64,000 nt of DNA. Origin: Rickettsiella endosymbiont of Dermanyssus gallinae (lineage in GTDB: Bacteria; Pseudomonadota; Gammaproteobacteria; Diplorickettsiales; Diplorickettsiaceae). This document shows positions 48,167 through 58,293 of this stretch, piece after piece. Under the pieces are notes generated by a model that had not been told where the DNA came from, ran no database searches, and worked only from the letters and a program-made list of their open reading frames with translations. Both the position numbers and the translations under genes were made by a program. Numbering within the stretch: position 1 is the stretch's first letter; each line of letters opens with the position of its first letter. The DNA is taken from positions 1,495,001 through 1,559,000 of the forward strand of contig NZ_CP079094.1 in NCBI RefSeq assembly GCF_019285595.1, given 5' to 3'.

Positions 48167-48893
48167 AAAACTCAGTTTCTTTGTTTGCATCCTCATGATC
48201 ATTCTCCCGCTTCATGAAGCAAGCGCCGCTTTAGTGCCTCGGCCTGTCGCGGCAGATCGGCATATTAAAATCGTGAATTATGATCCGAATAATGTGGTCA
48301 TGATCCAAGGTGCTTATGGTTACGAAACACATATTGTCTTTGCACCCGATGAGGAAGTACAAACTATAGCCATTGGTGATAGCTTAGCCTGGCAAGCGAA
48401 ACCGGTTAAAAATAATTTGATACTCAAACCAACTGCTGCCTCCAAAACGAATATGACAATACTCACCAATGCCAATAGCTATACCTTTCAATTAGATTCT
48501 AACGATATCAAGGCTTCCCCCACTTACCAATTAAAATTTAATTATCCGGTAGCCGGTTATGATCCTCAGGGACAAAGTAATGCGGTAGGTGTATGTGATC
48601 CGACAAAAATTAACTGGAAATATAGTTTCACCGGCGACCCGCGCTTAGCACCTATGGAGGTATTTGATTGCAACGGTCAGTTTACTTATTTCCGTTTCAA
48701 AGGTAACTTGCCAGCCATTTTTGTGGTGGATAAAAAGCGAAAGGAGACACTGGTTAATTATCACGTAACAGGAAAGTATGTGGTGGTTAATACCACTGCC
48801 CCGAGGTTTACGTTACGTCATGGGTCGAGTGTCACCAGTATTTACAACAATGCGCTTATCGGTGATTGGCAAGACGTGGTTAATGCGAGGTAA
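48159..48893 (+). CDS. virB9: VirB9-type outer-membrane complex protein
   Basis: 244 residues with signal peptide (FFVCILMIILPLHEASA), the VIQGAYGYETHIVFAPDEEVQTIAIGD-type N-terminal domain and the C-terminal LPAIFVVD ... LRHGSSVTSIYN that contacts VirB7 and VirB10. Confidence 0.9.
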   Translation: MNKKLSFFVCILMIILPLHEASAALVPRPVAADRHIKIVNYDPNNVVMIQGAYGYETHIVFAPDEEVQTIAIGDSLAWQAKPVKNNLILKPTAASKTNMTILTNANSYTFQLDSNDIKASPTYQLKFNYPVAGYDPQGQSNAVGVCDPTKINWKYSFTGDPRLAPMEVFDCNGQFTYFRFKGNLPAIFVVDKKRKETLVNYHVTGKYVVVNTTAPRFTLRHGSSVTSIYNNALIGDWQDVVNAR

Positions 48894-48897
48894 TCAA

Positions 48898-49959
48898 ATG
48901 GAAAAGCCAACCTCACAAACACCCTCCTCTGAAGGATTACCCGAGATTGCAGAGTCAACTAATAAAAAGCGCGTGCTACTCGTTATTCTCGGCGGACTGT
49001 TATTGTTATTAGTGACGCACTTTTATTTTAATGCTAAAAAAGAAACAATCAAAAGCGAATTTCCCGTCGAAGAAAGTTATACCACACCCAATACCCAGCC
49101 AAAAAAATCAAAAGAAAAATCAGATTCAGTCGAAACAAAACCTTTATCAGAACAACAACTCGCTTTATTAGGAGAAAAACAAAAAGAACTACAGCAACGC
49201 TTAGCCGCACCCATGATGGTATTCAATCAAGAAAATAATAACAGCCCTACCGTAAAATCCGATAAAACAGTGCATGCCGGTGAAGTGGATGCTAACCGCC
49301 AATTTTTGCAACAAGCCAGTACCGCTTCCAATTCCAATCAAACTGTTCAAGCCACAAAGATGGGCGCTTTAAATCAATTGATTGCAGAAGGACACATGAT
49401 CCATGCCATTTTAGAAACGGCGATTAATTCTGATCTACCAGGTAATTTAAGAGCAATGATTGATCAGCCGATTTATTCAGAGGATGGATCACAAGTATTA
49501 ATACCGCCAGGCAGTCGATTAATGGGTCAGTATAAAAGTGGCATGCTACAAGGCCAATCACGGGTTTTTATAGTGTGGACACGTTTAATGACACCGGATG
49601 GTGTGAGTTTAAATCTGGCTTCGCCTGGTGTGGATTCACTGGGTATGGCAGGAATGTCAGCCGACACCATTAATCATCATTTCTGGCAACAGTTTGGTAC
49701 AACGGCATTGCTTTCAATCTTGGGTGTCGGTACATCGAATGTCGGTGTAGATAGTAATGCGTCTTATAACGCTTCACAGGCTTATCGTATGGCGATAACC
49801 AATAGTTTCAACCAAACAGCCCAGCAAACGCTACAAGCCGGTATGATTCCACCAACCCTATGGGTTAATCAAGGTAGCCCGATCCAAGTATTTGTTGCAC
49901 ACGACCTTGATTTTAGTGCGGTTAGTCAAACTACACATTCTAAAATGAATATTTTTTAA
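48898..49959 (+). CDS. virB10: VirB10-type channel protein
   Basis: 353 residues from ATG 48898, chosen over an upstream in-frame start that would lie inside virB9. One inner-membrane helix (about 24-43), a Lys/Gln-rich linker, then the TrbI domain with ILETAINSDLPGNLRA, ILIPPGSRLMGQYKSG-like sequence (LIPPGSRLMGQY) and the C-terminal IQVFVAHDLDF. Confidence 0.9.
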   Translation: MEKPTSQTPSSEGLPEIAESTNKKRVLLVILGGLLLLLVTHFYFNAKKETIKSEFPVEESYTTPNTQPKKSKEKSDSVETKPLSEQQLALLGEKQKELQQRLAAPMMVFNQENNNSPTVKSDKTVHAGEVDANRQFLQQASTASNSNQTVQATKMGALNQLIAEGHMIHAILETAINSDLPGNLRAMIDQPIYSEDGSQVLIPPGSRLMGQYKSGMLQGQSRVFIVWTRLMTPDGVSLNLASPGVDSLGMAGMSADTINHHFWQQFGTTALLSILGVGTSNVGVDSNASYNASQAYRMAITNSFNQTAQQTLQAGMIPPTLWVNQGSPIQVFVAHDLDFSAVSQTTHSKMNIF

Positions 49960-49972
49960 CTAAAAAAAACCA

Positions 49973-50947
49973 ATGTCGACTAAAGCCCTAGAAAAATACT
50001 TAGCGCCGTTACAACCCTATTTGCAAACTAATGGTGTCACCGAAGTGTGCATTAATCAACCAGGCGCGGTATTCGTTGAAGAAAACGGCAAGTTTACTCG
50101 ATATACCAGTGAACCACTCGAATTCGGGTTTCTTGAAACCTTAGCAAATCTGATTGCAGAATTTAATCATAAGCAGTTTCCTCATCCTTTGCTTTCCGGT
50201 TATTTACCTACCGGCGAACGAATACAATGTGTGATGTCGCCTGCCTGTGAAAAAAATAAGATTATCTTTTCGATTCGTTGTCATTCACGGCGTGATATGA
50301 GCTTAGAGGATTATCAAGCCAGTGGAGTTTTTGACCAATATGCCGCTGCAAATGAAAGCACGTATGCACAAACAACAGATTTACTCAAAACATTACATGC
50401 CAAGAAAGACGTTTTTGGTTTTCTAAAAGTAGCAATAAAAGCCAAAAAAAATATGATCATTAGCGGTGGAACCGGCACAGGTAAAACCACCTTTCTGAAT
50501 GCGTGTTTAAAATTGATTCCGGACACAGAACGGTTGATCACGCTAGAAGATACGCGCGAGGTTAAGATTAATCAGCCTAATACCGTTCATTTATTGTTTA
50601 ATGAAGATGATGAAACCATTACAGCAAAAAAGCTATTTAAAGCCTGTTTACGCCTAAGACCCGATCGTATTTTATTATCTGAGTTACGCGGTACAGAGGC
50701 ATGGTCGTTTCTCCGTGCAGCGAACAGTGGCCATCCAGGCAGTATCAGCACAGTACATGCCGATACGCCGCAAGGTTGTTTTGATCAGCTCGTTTTTATG
50801 ATGCAGCAAGCGCGTTCATCTTCAACTGAAGAAAACCTACGCACCTACATTCAATCCATTATTCCTATTGTTATCCAGCTAAAACGTAGCACTAACCCAG
50901 CAAGATTTGTGGAAATAGCCGAAATTTATTTAGGAGCCTTCCTTTAA
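49973..50947 (+). CDS. virB11: VirB11-type hexameric secretion ATPase
   Basis: 324 residues. N-terminal domain, Walker A SGGTGTGKTT (about 163), LITLEDTREV, and the His box GHPGSISTVHAD (about 253). Last gene of the secretion run; its end overlaps by 18 bases the convergent receiver gene. Confidence 0.93.
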   Translation: MSTKALEKYLAPLQPYLQTNGVTEVCINQPGAVFVEENGKFTRYTSEPLEFGFLETLANLIAEFNHKQFPHPLLSGYLPTGERIQCVMSPACEKNKIIFSIRCHSRRDMSLEDYQASGVFDQYAAANESTYAQTTDLLKTLHAKKDVFGFLKVAIKAKKNMIISGGTGTGKTTFLNACLKLIPDTERLITLEDTREVKINQPNTVHLLFNEDDETITAKKLFKACLRLRPDRILLSELRGTEAWSFLRAANSGHPGSISTVHADTPQGCFDQLVFMMQQARSSSTEENLRTYIQSIIPIVIQLKRSTNPARFVEIAEIYLGAFL

Positions 50948-51343
50948 TAAACTCCTTTCAATAGCTTCTATCAACAATTTAGTTAGAATAGGTTTTGTTA
51001 GTACCTTATCTGCCCCTAATGCTAGACATGTTTCTTCCTTTTTCTTATCAATATGTGTTGAACAAGCAATCAAGAGTGTTGATTTATTTAAATTACAGTC
51101 ACGAGCTGCTTGAATAACCGCTTGACCAGGTTGATCAGGTAAGCCTAAGTTAATTAAAATTAAAGCATAAAGTTTATTACTAACTAGGTTAATAGCCTCT
51201 TCTGCCGTTTTAACCACATATACCTGGTAACCTAGATGAGTTAACTGAGAATGAATTGCCATCTGGCAAACAACATCATCTTCAACTAATAAAGCAGGTA
51301 AAAAGTGGTGTTTTTCCTTTTCTTGTTGTTTATATAACTGCAC
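50930..51343 (-). CDS. Stand-alone receiver with Asp-to-Asn change at the phosphoacceptor
   Basis: 137 residues, a single CheY-like domain: acidic pair LLVEDD at the N-terminus, conserved Lys in KVLTKPI. At the position of the phosphorylated Asp the sequence is ALILINLGLPD, with AAC (Asn) where the sister protein at 59.3-60.0 kb has IITDLGLPD. It therefore probably cannot be phosphorylated normally and may act constitutively or as a decoy. The rest is well conserved with the sister, so it is not simply decayed. Confidence 0.85.
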   Translation of the reverse strand: MQLYKQQEKEKHHFLPALLVEDDVVCQMAIHSQLTHLGYQVYVVKTAEEAINLVSNKLYALILINLGLPDQPGQAVIQAARDCNLNKSTLLIACSTHIDKKKEETCLALGADKVLTKPILTKLLIEAIERSLLKEGS

Positions 51344-51478
51344 CTTTTTATCTCCGTATTATTAAACTTTATTTAAAAATTATTGTTGATGATAAAAAAC
51401 AACAGCTTAAAACAAAATTTTATGGGGTGTTTCTAAGATCAATTAATATTTAATCTATATAAATTGTATAGATTAAAA

Positions 51479-52810
51479 TTAAGACTTGGCACCCGTATTG
51501 ACTACGGGGTATTGAAAAGAGATAGACTTAGGAGAAAACTCAGGGTTACGTATAAAGAAAACTGAAACAAAAGCCAGGAATAAGCCAACGCTAATAATCC
51601 ACAAAGCATTCTGATAGCTAAATAAAGTATAAATCGCTACTCCATTTATAGTAGTATGCGGTGCAGCAATATTCATTACCCATCCAAAAAGTGGCATAAA
51701 CACAATATATCCACTCATCGTCGTAAATGAGACAATACTTGCTGACATAGCAGGAATTCCTATTCGATCATTCTGAGCGGCCGTTGGGTATCCTAATATT
51801 TGAGCGCTTGAAATAAATCCAACTAAAAAGAAAACAAGTAATTCAGCATTCTTGCTTAAATGTGGCTGATAGGTAATAAAAACTGTCAAAATCAAAGATA
51901 GTAACGCTGCGAACCACATTACAGCTTTTCTTTTGCATAAAAAATCAGATGCCCAACCAGCAATAGGAGCACCAACGATGGTTCCAATAAAAATCATGCT
52001 AACAATAGTAGCTGCATCAGCTCTAGCAAATGAATGAGCTTGCATTAAAAATAAACTTCCCCAAATTGCCCCTAATAACATCATGGGTAAATTCATAAGA
52101 CACGTGTAAATACCGCATGACCAGTTACTGACTTTTGAAGCAGCATTTTTAAAAGCATGCCAGTAATTGATTGTTTCAACTAAATTTGGCATATATCTCT
52201 TGTTATCAGGTGAATCTTTCACGACTGATAAAATAGCAATACCCACCACAGCACCCACCATAGCATCAATAAGAAGCGCATTTCGCCAACCATATGTTTC
52301 AACAAGCAACATTAAGGGAGTTTGTGCTAACACCCCTCCTAACATCGCGATAGTCATAATTAATCCGGTAGCCAATGCTAATCGAGACTTCGGAACCCAA
52401 TTTGTTGAAATCTTAAAACACCCTAAAAAACAAAATGCGCTTGCAATCCCTTCAATACACCGATAAACAGCTGCCAGCCATAATTCATATGAAAGAGCGA
52501 ATCCAATAATCCCAATAATACTCAAAATTAACGTAACCAAAATGATTTTCTTTGGAGAAAAACGATCTAAAAGATAGCCTGCAGGTAGCAAAAAAACGAC
52601 AGTCGAATAAAAATAAATAGATGATAAAAAACCTAATTGGGTTGAATCAAGACCATAAGCTTTCATCACCTCAGGATCAATTGAACTAAACATATTGACC
52701 TGAAGAAATTCAAATAAAAAGAAAAGAGAAGCAACAAAACAAACAATCCAACCTTTCAGTCCTAAGTTACTCTTCAGCATGCTGGTTGAATTTGTGTGGG
52801 AATACGACAT
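51479..52810 (-). CDS. MFS transporter
   Basis: 443 residues, 12 predicted helices, MFS motif GYLLDRFSPKK in the first loop. Substrate unknown; Legionellales use many such carriers for amino acids and organic acids in host vacuoles. ATG 52810 has a good AGGA site and lies inside the 3' end of the upstream LuxR-type gene (44-base overlap), so the two are probably co-expressed. Confidence 0.85.
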   Translation of the reverse strand: MSYSHTNSTSMLKSNLGLKGWIVCFVASLFFLFEFLQVNMFSSIDPEVMKAYGLDSTQLGFLSSIYFYSTVVFLLPAGYLLDRFSPKKIILVTLILSIIGIIGFALSYELWLAAVYRCIEGIASAFCFLGCFKISTNWVPKSRLALATGLIMTIAMLGGVLAQTPLMLLVETYGWRNALLIDAMVGAVVGIAILSVVKDSPDNKRYMPNLVETINYWHAFKNAASKVSNWSCGIYTCLMNLPMMLLGAIWGSLFLMQAHSFARADAATIVSMIFIGTIVGAPIAGWASDFLCKRKAVMWFAALLSLILTVFITYQPHLSKNAELLVFFLVGFISSAQILGYPTAAQNDRIGIPAMSASIVSFTTMSGYIVFMPLFGWVMNIAAPHTTINGVAIYTLFSYQNALWIISVGLFLAFVSVFFIRNPEFSPKSISFQYPVVNTGAKS

Positions 52811-53633
52811 CTTGAATTCCTGTTTTTTTCAAAAATATTGCCAACTCATCTTTACTCAAATTAATACCTAAAACTTTGAAAATTTTTTGTTTCATTTCTT
52901 CGATATATGTCTCAACAGTACGATACGAAATACCAAGGTAACGCGCACATTGCTTAGCGGTAGCCCCAGCAACAAGATAAACAGCAACTTCAGCTTGCTT
53001 AGGCGTAAGATATAAATCATCTGATGCACTTAAAAGATAGAACTTATCCATCTCTGTTTTTTTATAAAAAGCTGTTCTAGTTTCGAGGGATACCTCAATA
53101 TCCTTAAAACGATTAGGATTTACAATTTGTCGTTCAGGTAAAAATATTCTATTTTTTGCTGACTGCTTAATTAAATCAGCACCCCTGTCTTGAAAGTGTT
53201 GAATAAATCGTTTAAAAAGATCGATATTCCTAACATAGTAGTTATTAATATGAACGTTATCTTTAGTTGATGCAAAAATGTAAAGATAGGTTACATCATC
53301 ACGCTTGATGACAAAACTAACCCCATTATCGATGTTAAACGACTCCCTTCCTTGACTATAGGCCGGATCCGCTGAATCAAGTTCAGACCACAAGAAATAG
53401 CCTTTAGGCAAAAGATGCTCAACATCCACTGCCCCCGCTGTCAAATAGAGTGCATTTTGATAAAAATGATCAATCCAAGGCGCATCATTAGTCAATAATT
53501 CACGCGAGCCATCTTTATAAATTTTGAGATAATTGAAATAGCTAACTCCAATGTCTTGCAACGGTGTGCAAATCTGATTGACCTCATCAGCCGATTTAAG
53601 TGCATAATGATTTTGTAAATCCATCCCTTTCAT
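52767..53633 (-). CDS. LuxR-family transcription regulator with sensor domain
   Basis: 288 residues. The N-terminal about 200 residues form a PAS- or autoinducer-like sensor without an identifiable ligand signature. C-terminal HTH (about 222-275): LTPKQAEVAVYLVAGATAKQCARYLGISYRTVETYIEEMK, the GerE/LuxR pattern. Coupled to the MFS gene, which it may control. Confidence 0.85.
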   Translation of the reverse strand: MKGMDLQNHYALKSADEVNQICTPLQDIGVSYFNYLKIYKDGSRELLTNDAPWIDHFYQNALYLTAGAVDVEHLLPKGYFLWSELDSADPAYSQGRESFNIDNGVSFVIKRDDVTYLYIFASTKDNVHINNYYVRNIDLFKRFIQHFQDRGADLIKQSAKNRIFLPERQIVNPNRFKDIEVSLETRTAFYKKTEMDKFYLLSASDDLYLTPKQAEVAVYLVAGATAKQCARYLGISYRTVETYIEEMKQKIFKVLGINLSKDELAIFLKKTGIQDVVFPHKFNQHAEE

Positions 53634-53676
53634 AAAGTCTTCCGATTTCTGAATTCTTTAGGCTTGAGGTTTTTTA

Positions 53677-54264
53677 CTAACTAACTTTCATCCTTGGCAC
53701 TACGCTCGCCTCTTCTGTAAACGCAACCCTATCACTTAAAATCAAATCCAGCAAAGTTACCGGATCATCACAACATTTAATTAATGCCAAATGTGAGGTA
53801 CTAACAAATCCCTCTTTAACACCTCGTTCAAGTTGAGCAAAAGTAAAATCGAAATACCCATCAATATTTAAAAGACCTAGCGGTTTTTTGCTTGCCCCAA
53901 TCTTGCGGGCATTCCAAATTTCAAACATCTCTTCAAAGGTGCCTAAACCACCAGGCATAGCAATAAATCCATCAGATAAATCTGCCATCATCGCCTTTCG
54001 TTCTTGTAAGCTATTAGTCACATGTAAATGAGTTAATCCGTCATGGGTTATTTCTCCTTCCAGCACAGTAGCCATTACACCTACTACTCTGCCACCATTC
54101 GCTAGAACGGCATCAGCTAATTGCCCCATTAACCCAATTTTTGCACCACCATAGACAAGCTGAACTTTTCGTTCTGCCAAAATCTTCCCTAGAGCCAATG
54201 TAGCTTCTAAAAATTTTGGATTTTGAGGAATGGTTGCACCAAGAAATACACATAGGCTTTTCAC
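53677..54264 (-). CDS. LOG-family nucleotide phosphoribohydrolase-like protein
   Basis: 195 residues. Rossmann-type lysine-decarboxylase-like fold with LVYGGAKIGLMG and the signature MPGGLGTFEEMFE. Family members cleave ribose 5'-phosphate from cytokinin or other nucleotides; the natural substrate in such bacteria is uncertain. Between the LuxR regulator and the kinase, same strand. Confidence 0.9.
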   Translation of the reverse strand: MKSLCVFLGATIPQNPKFLEATLALGKILAERKVQLVYGGAKIGLMGQLADAVLANGGRVVGVMATVLEGEITHDGLTHLHVTNSLQERKAMMADLSDGFIAMPGGLGTFEEMFEIWNARKIGASKKPLGLLNIDGYFDFTFAQLERGVKEGFVSTSHLALIKCCDDPVTLLDLILSDRVAFTEEASVVPRMKVS

Positions 54265-54473
54265 AAAAAATTCTCCTTCGTTTTTTTATAAATTTCTTAT
54301 GTACTCAAAACTAGATAAACAAATGAAATGAAAAAAATGGAAAGGAATATATTATAAAGAAAAGATAATACCCTTAAAGTAGGAAATACCCGTATAAAAT
54401 TTTTTTGTTCCACTATTTAACTCCTTTGCTTTTAACATATAATACGTTTTATCATCTAATTATTGCCTAAAAG

Positions 54474-56378
54474 CTAGATGGAACCCATAGCTTTCATAGC
54501 GGCTTCTTTAGTTTCTTCTGCGACTTGAATTAACTGCTGATAAAGCATTTCAGCCTCTCCTTCAGGCGATTCTTTTCTTAATGCTGCCGCTAGCTGTTCA
54601 CAAGCTTGCTCTAAACGACTTGCACCACAATAACTTGCTCCGCCCTTCCACTTATGTGCCATATTTCTAATCGCTATCCAATCATTCTTTTCATGCTCTT
54701 GTTTGATAACTTCTAAATCTTCGTTAAGACTACTTGCCAGTAAATCTAAACATTCTTTAACAACTTCTTTTTTACCTATCAGCTTAACAGCTTGTTCAAT
54801 GTTTAAAAGAGAACTAGATTGTAGAGAATCCGCTGCTTTAGGGATTACTCTTTGGGACTGGTCTTTATGTGATATAAAAGCACTTAATATCTCAGCGGCT
54901 TTTCCAGGTGTCAGCGGTTTATTAAATACCGCATTCATTCCATCGGCTAGGCATTGCTGTTTCTTTTCATTCTCAACGTGCGCTGTTAACCCAATAATCG
55001 GTACGGATGGGTTTTTTTGCCATTGCTTTAATCGAATACGCCGGGTTACTTCACAACCATCATCATCCGGTAAACCCATATCCATTAAAATTAGATCATA
55101 GTGATTCTTTTCTATTTTTTCTAACGCCGTTTTTCCATCGGGCGCTGTATCTGTTCGACAACCAAGTTCTGATAGCACGTTTTGTGCTACCATGACCGCT
55201 ATCGCATTATCTTCAACCACTAACACATGGCTTCCATTAGCATTAACAGCTTCAGCCACTAATGATTTATCAGCTTCACTTTTTTTCGGTAAAATACCAT
55301 TTTCTTTTAATGCTTTCGATGCCCCTGCAGGGGTTTCATCCTTGGATAACGATTCTTGAAAAGGAATGACACAAATAAACGTTGTACCCTTCCCTACATC
55401 ACTCTCAATATGAATTTCACCACCCATGTCTTCGATAAATTGTTTAACAACCGATAACCCTAAGCCTGTTCCTGGATAAAGACCCTTGTACGAAGGTATT
55501 AAGCGGGTAAAGCGGTCAAAAACCTCTTTATGCTTATCTTCAGGGATACCCATACCTGTATCACTGACGCGTAATTCAATCGTGACTTCATGGTTTTTAT
55601 TTTTTATTAAACAAGCTCTGACTTTAATCGAACCTTTATTGGTATATTTTAAAGCGTTAGTCAACAGCTCTAATATAATCCGTTGCACACGGATGCCATC
55701 ACCACGCAAATAAGATGGAATTGTCTCATCATAATCTAAGCTTAATTCCAAACCTTTTACGACGGCTTGTGGTTTATTCAGCCGTACAATTTGTTCTAAA
55801 TCTTCTTTTAAATTAAATTGCTTTCTCAACAGGGGAACTTCACCACTAGACACGGAAATACTTTCCATGATCTTATTCAAAAATCCTAATAAAGCGTCAC
55901 TTGATAGCACTAAATCATCGGCAAATGCAGTCACTTTTTTTGGAAGACCTTGTTGCATTTGAATCAGATGTGCACAGCCAACAATTCCTGATAACGGCGT
56001 TCGAATGTCATGCCGCATGTTTTCTAGGAATGCAGTTTTTGCTTGATTGGCAGCTTCAGATTTTACTAAGGCAACTTGAAGAGCGGTCTGAGTATCTTTG
56101 AGCTCGCTAATATCAATAGAAACTCCTGAAATACCGACAATATTCCCTTTTTCATCAAATAAAGGACGTTTAGTGGAAAGTTGTGTACGTTTTTTACCGG
56201 AAGGTAAAATGGCTATTTCTTCACTCGTTCGTGAAATATTACTATGGGTAACTTCCAAATCGTTTTTTGACAAGTGAGTCGCTATGCTCCCGAAGAATTT
56301 CGGCCATCGTGCCCCCGAAATTCGTTCGCATGACGCGACTGAAATTAGGCCGCGATACGTCCTGCGTCCGGCACGCAC
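54474..56378 (-). pseudogene. Hybrid histidine kinase, main part (5' end interrupted by repeat)
   Basis: 634 residues: rest of a PAS domain with PAC-like end (about 40-92), HisKA with phosphorylated histidine in MRHDIRTPLSG (H123), HATPase with LELLTNALKYTNKG and DTGMGIPED, a receiver with Asp in LILMDMGLPDDDG (about 433), and a C-terminal Hpt domain with MAHKWKGGAS. The first 36 residues of this frame come from the inserted 247-base element. Removing that element exactly restores a single frame with the 56.5-56.8 kb piece. All signalling domains remain, so a shortened kinase could still be made from the start inside the repeat. Confidence 0.88.
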
Positions 56379-56518
56379 TCACTCCTTCGGAGTTCATGCC
56401 CGTGCCTCCCACAAATGACTTTACGGCGTGATGCGTTTCCTGCTTCGCCCGTCAACGCACGCCTATCGCGGGCTCTTCGACTTCGCATTGCTTTCACAAT
56501 GCTTTCCTGTCTCATCGA
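56271..56518 (-). repeat. 248-base structured repeat, copy 2, inside the histidine kinase
   Basis: Differs from copy 1 (6991-7238) at one position, C for T at the base matching 7032. Same boundaries: both copies are followed on the plus strand by unrelated sequence and preceded by GTTTTTT-type sequence. It splits the PAS domain of the kinase. Confidence 0.9.
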
Positions 56519-56784
56519 AAGATTTTAGCCGTTTCTTTATCAAATAAATTGTCATCTGACTTTCCTAAAATATCTTCTTTTTTCCATTTAAAACCCATTT
56601 TCTGCAAACTTTCAACACCTGCGTGATTCATCCCCGAATACACTAGTTCTCCATTAGAAAAATGCTTCCAATAAACATCTCCTGGCAGATCATCAATAAT
56701 AGCTTTTAGCTGAGAGATTTCATTTTTTTGCTCCTCAATAAGCTTCTTTAAAGAGGATGTTTCATTATTAAGAATTTTCTTCAT
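56512..56784 (-). pseudogene. Hybrid histidine kinase, N-terminal PAS fragment
   Basis: 90 residues: a coiled-coil start (SSLKKLIEEQKNEISQLKAI) and the first half of a PAS domain (DLPGDVYWKHFSNGELVYSG ... DNLFDKETAKIF). The frame then enters the repeat and stops at once. Joined to the main part after removal of 247 bases it reads ETAKIFSKNDLEVTHSN, a natural PAS sequence. Confidence 0.85.
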
Positions 56785-56819
56785 TTTTTAATCCCTTGAG
56801 CACAAAAACTGACCTTGAA

Positions 56820-58169
56820 TTATACAGAGTTATATTCACTAATGTAGTGCTGTAAGGCGCCACAAGGCTTACATTCCCCCCCTGAATTCTTTAATATCCA
56901 ATCCGGAAGTTGAAAGTTATTAATAGTCTGCATTGAAAAACGACCATTTGGCTGCTTCTTTAACCACTGAGTAGCCACAAAAGCCTGTAAACTTGGATCC
57001 AGCGCATAGATGCCTGCTTTACCCAATAATTCGCCTTTAATAAAAAATTGAGTAGCTTGCAAAATACTACACAGTACTAAGGCTCGCGTTAATTGAATAT
57101 CTTCTCTCGGAACAGATTCGCCTGAATTATCAAAGTTAACTGGAAAACCGCCTTTTAGAATGCGAATAACCCCCCCTTTTCTTGTGGTATACCGCACTTC
57201 GTCTAATACATTAACTACGCTTGTATTGCCCTCTTTTTGGATTGCCCTAAGTAAAGATAAAAACTCTTTATCTTCAGAAGAGCAACTTATCATTGTTTTG
57301 TCTTTTTCGGAATAAAGGATAGGGTCTAAGTCTTTAATAATATTTTGCCCTGTACAGCCAAAAATATAATCAGAAACATCTATTAGATGTGATAAATTAT
57401 GAGTATAGTTAACCCCTAGCGCAATCGATGACACTGCATTGCAATCGTACACTATCACCTGGTACCCCATTGCAAGTAACTTTTCAGAAAGTGCCTTGCC
57501 AATAGCCCCATACCCAATGACACCACATACCATATCTATTTTTTTAGAAATTAAGGACAAAAGCTTGTCAGTAATAGCGTCCGCAATTAAAGGTGATTCG
57601 AGTATTTTTTTTGTTGCACTAGTAGCCATACTAATCAATGGAAAAGGAGGTAATCCATATTCACTCAACTTTATTAATCCGGCTGTCGTTTTTTCTACAC
57701 CTACTACTTTGTATCGCCTCAGAATTGGTGCTGGAACAAAGCTAGTGGCATAACCGCCGTGATCGAGTATCAGTATATTTTCCACTTCGGGTGATGAATC
57801 ATGAACTTGTTTCCAAAGCCAATTAATATCACGCGTAAAACTGTATCCAAATTGACCTAATCCTAATTGCTCAGAACAAGTTTGGTAATACACCCCATAT
57901 TTTTTTATATTCTCCACAACGGCGTTACATTCAGAATATTTTTTCCCTAGTACAAAAATATTTTGAGGCAATGCGCCTAAACGAATCATGGCGTCAATTA
58001 CATTAATTGACGTCGCTAAAGCATGATGAATATATACAATTCCTACATTCTTTAGGGAAAAATCAGATTTTTTCACCGCCTTGTCAAGAATTTTTTCTAA
58101 AATTTCAAGTGGAGTAAATCTGAAAGAAAAGTACTGGTGCTGAGAATCTACACAATTAGATAAAGTCAT
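56820..58169 (-). CDS. S-adenosylhomocysteine-hydrolase-like NAD-binding protein
   Basis: 449 residues. The second half has a Rossmann fold with GVIGYGAIGKALSEKLLAMG and later DYIFGCTGQNIIKD, the layout of the AdoHcyase NAD domain. The N-terminal half resembles the AdoHcyase substrate domain only loosely (HHALATSINVIDAMIRLGA; ILDHGGYAT). Clearly not the housekeeping SAH hydrolase by sequence; it may act on a related nucleoside or thioether. Divergent from a methyltransferase gene 124 bases away, which fits a methylation/SAH theme. Confidence 0.7.
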   Translation of the reverse strand: MTLSNCVDSQHQYFSFRFTPLEILEKILDKAVKKSDFSLKNVGIVYIHHALATSINVIDAMIRLGALPQNIFVLGKKYSECNAVVENIKKYGVYYQTCSEQLGLGQFGYSFTRDINWLWKQVHDSSPEVENILILDHGGYATSFVPAPILRRYKVVGVEKTTAGLIKLSEYGLPPFPLISMATSATKKILESPLIADAITDKLLSLISKKIDMVCGVIGYGAIGKALSEKLLAMGYQVIVYDCNAVSSIALGVNYTHNLSHLIDVSDYIFGCTGQNIIKDLDPILYSEKDKTMISCSSEDKEFLSLLRAIQKEGNTSVVNVLDEVRYTTRKGGVIRILKGGFPVNFDNSGESVPREDIQLTRALVLCSILQATQFFIKGELLGKAGIYALDPSLQAFVATQWLKKQPNGRFSMQTINNFQLPDWILKNSGGECKPCGALQHYISEYNSV

Positions 58170-58293
58170 TTTTAATGTTAAGCTACATAAATTATTTATT
58201 CTTATTTTTGAGTGAATTTATATAATTCAACTGAAATTAAGTTGGCAGATTATAGTATATTATGTTTTTTTTATCCAAGCATATAAAAATAAG

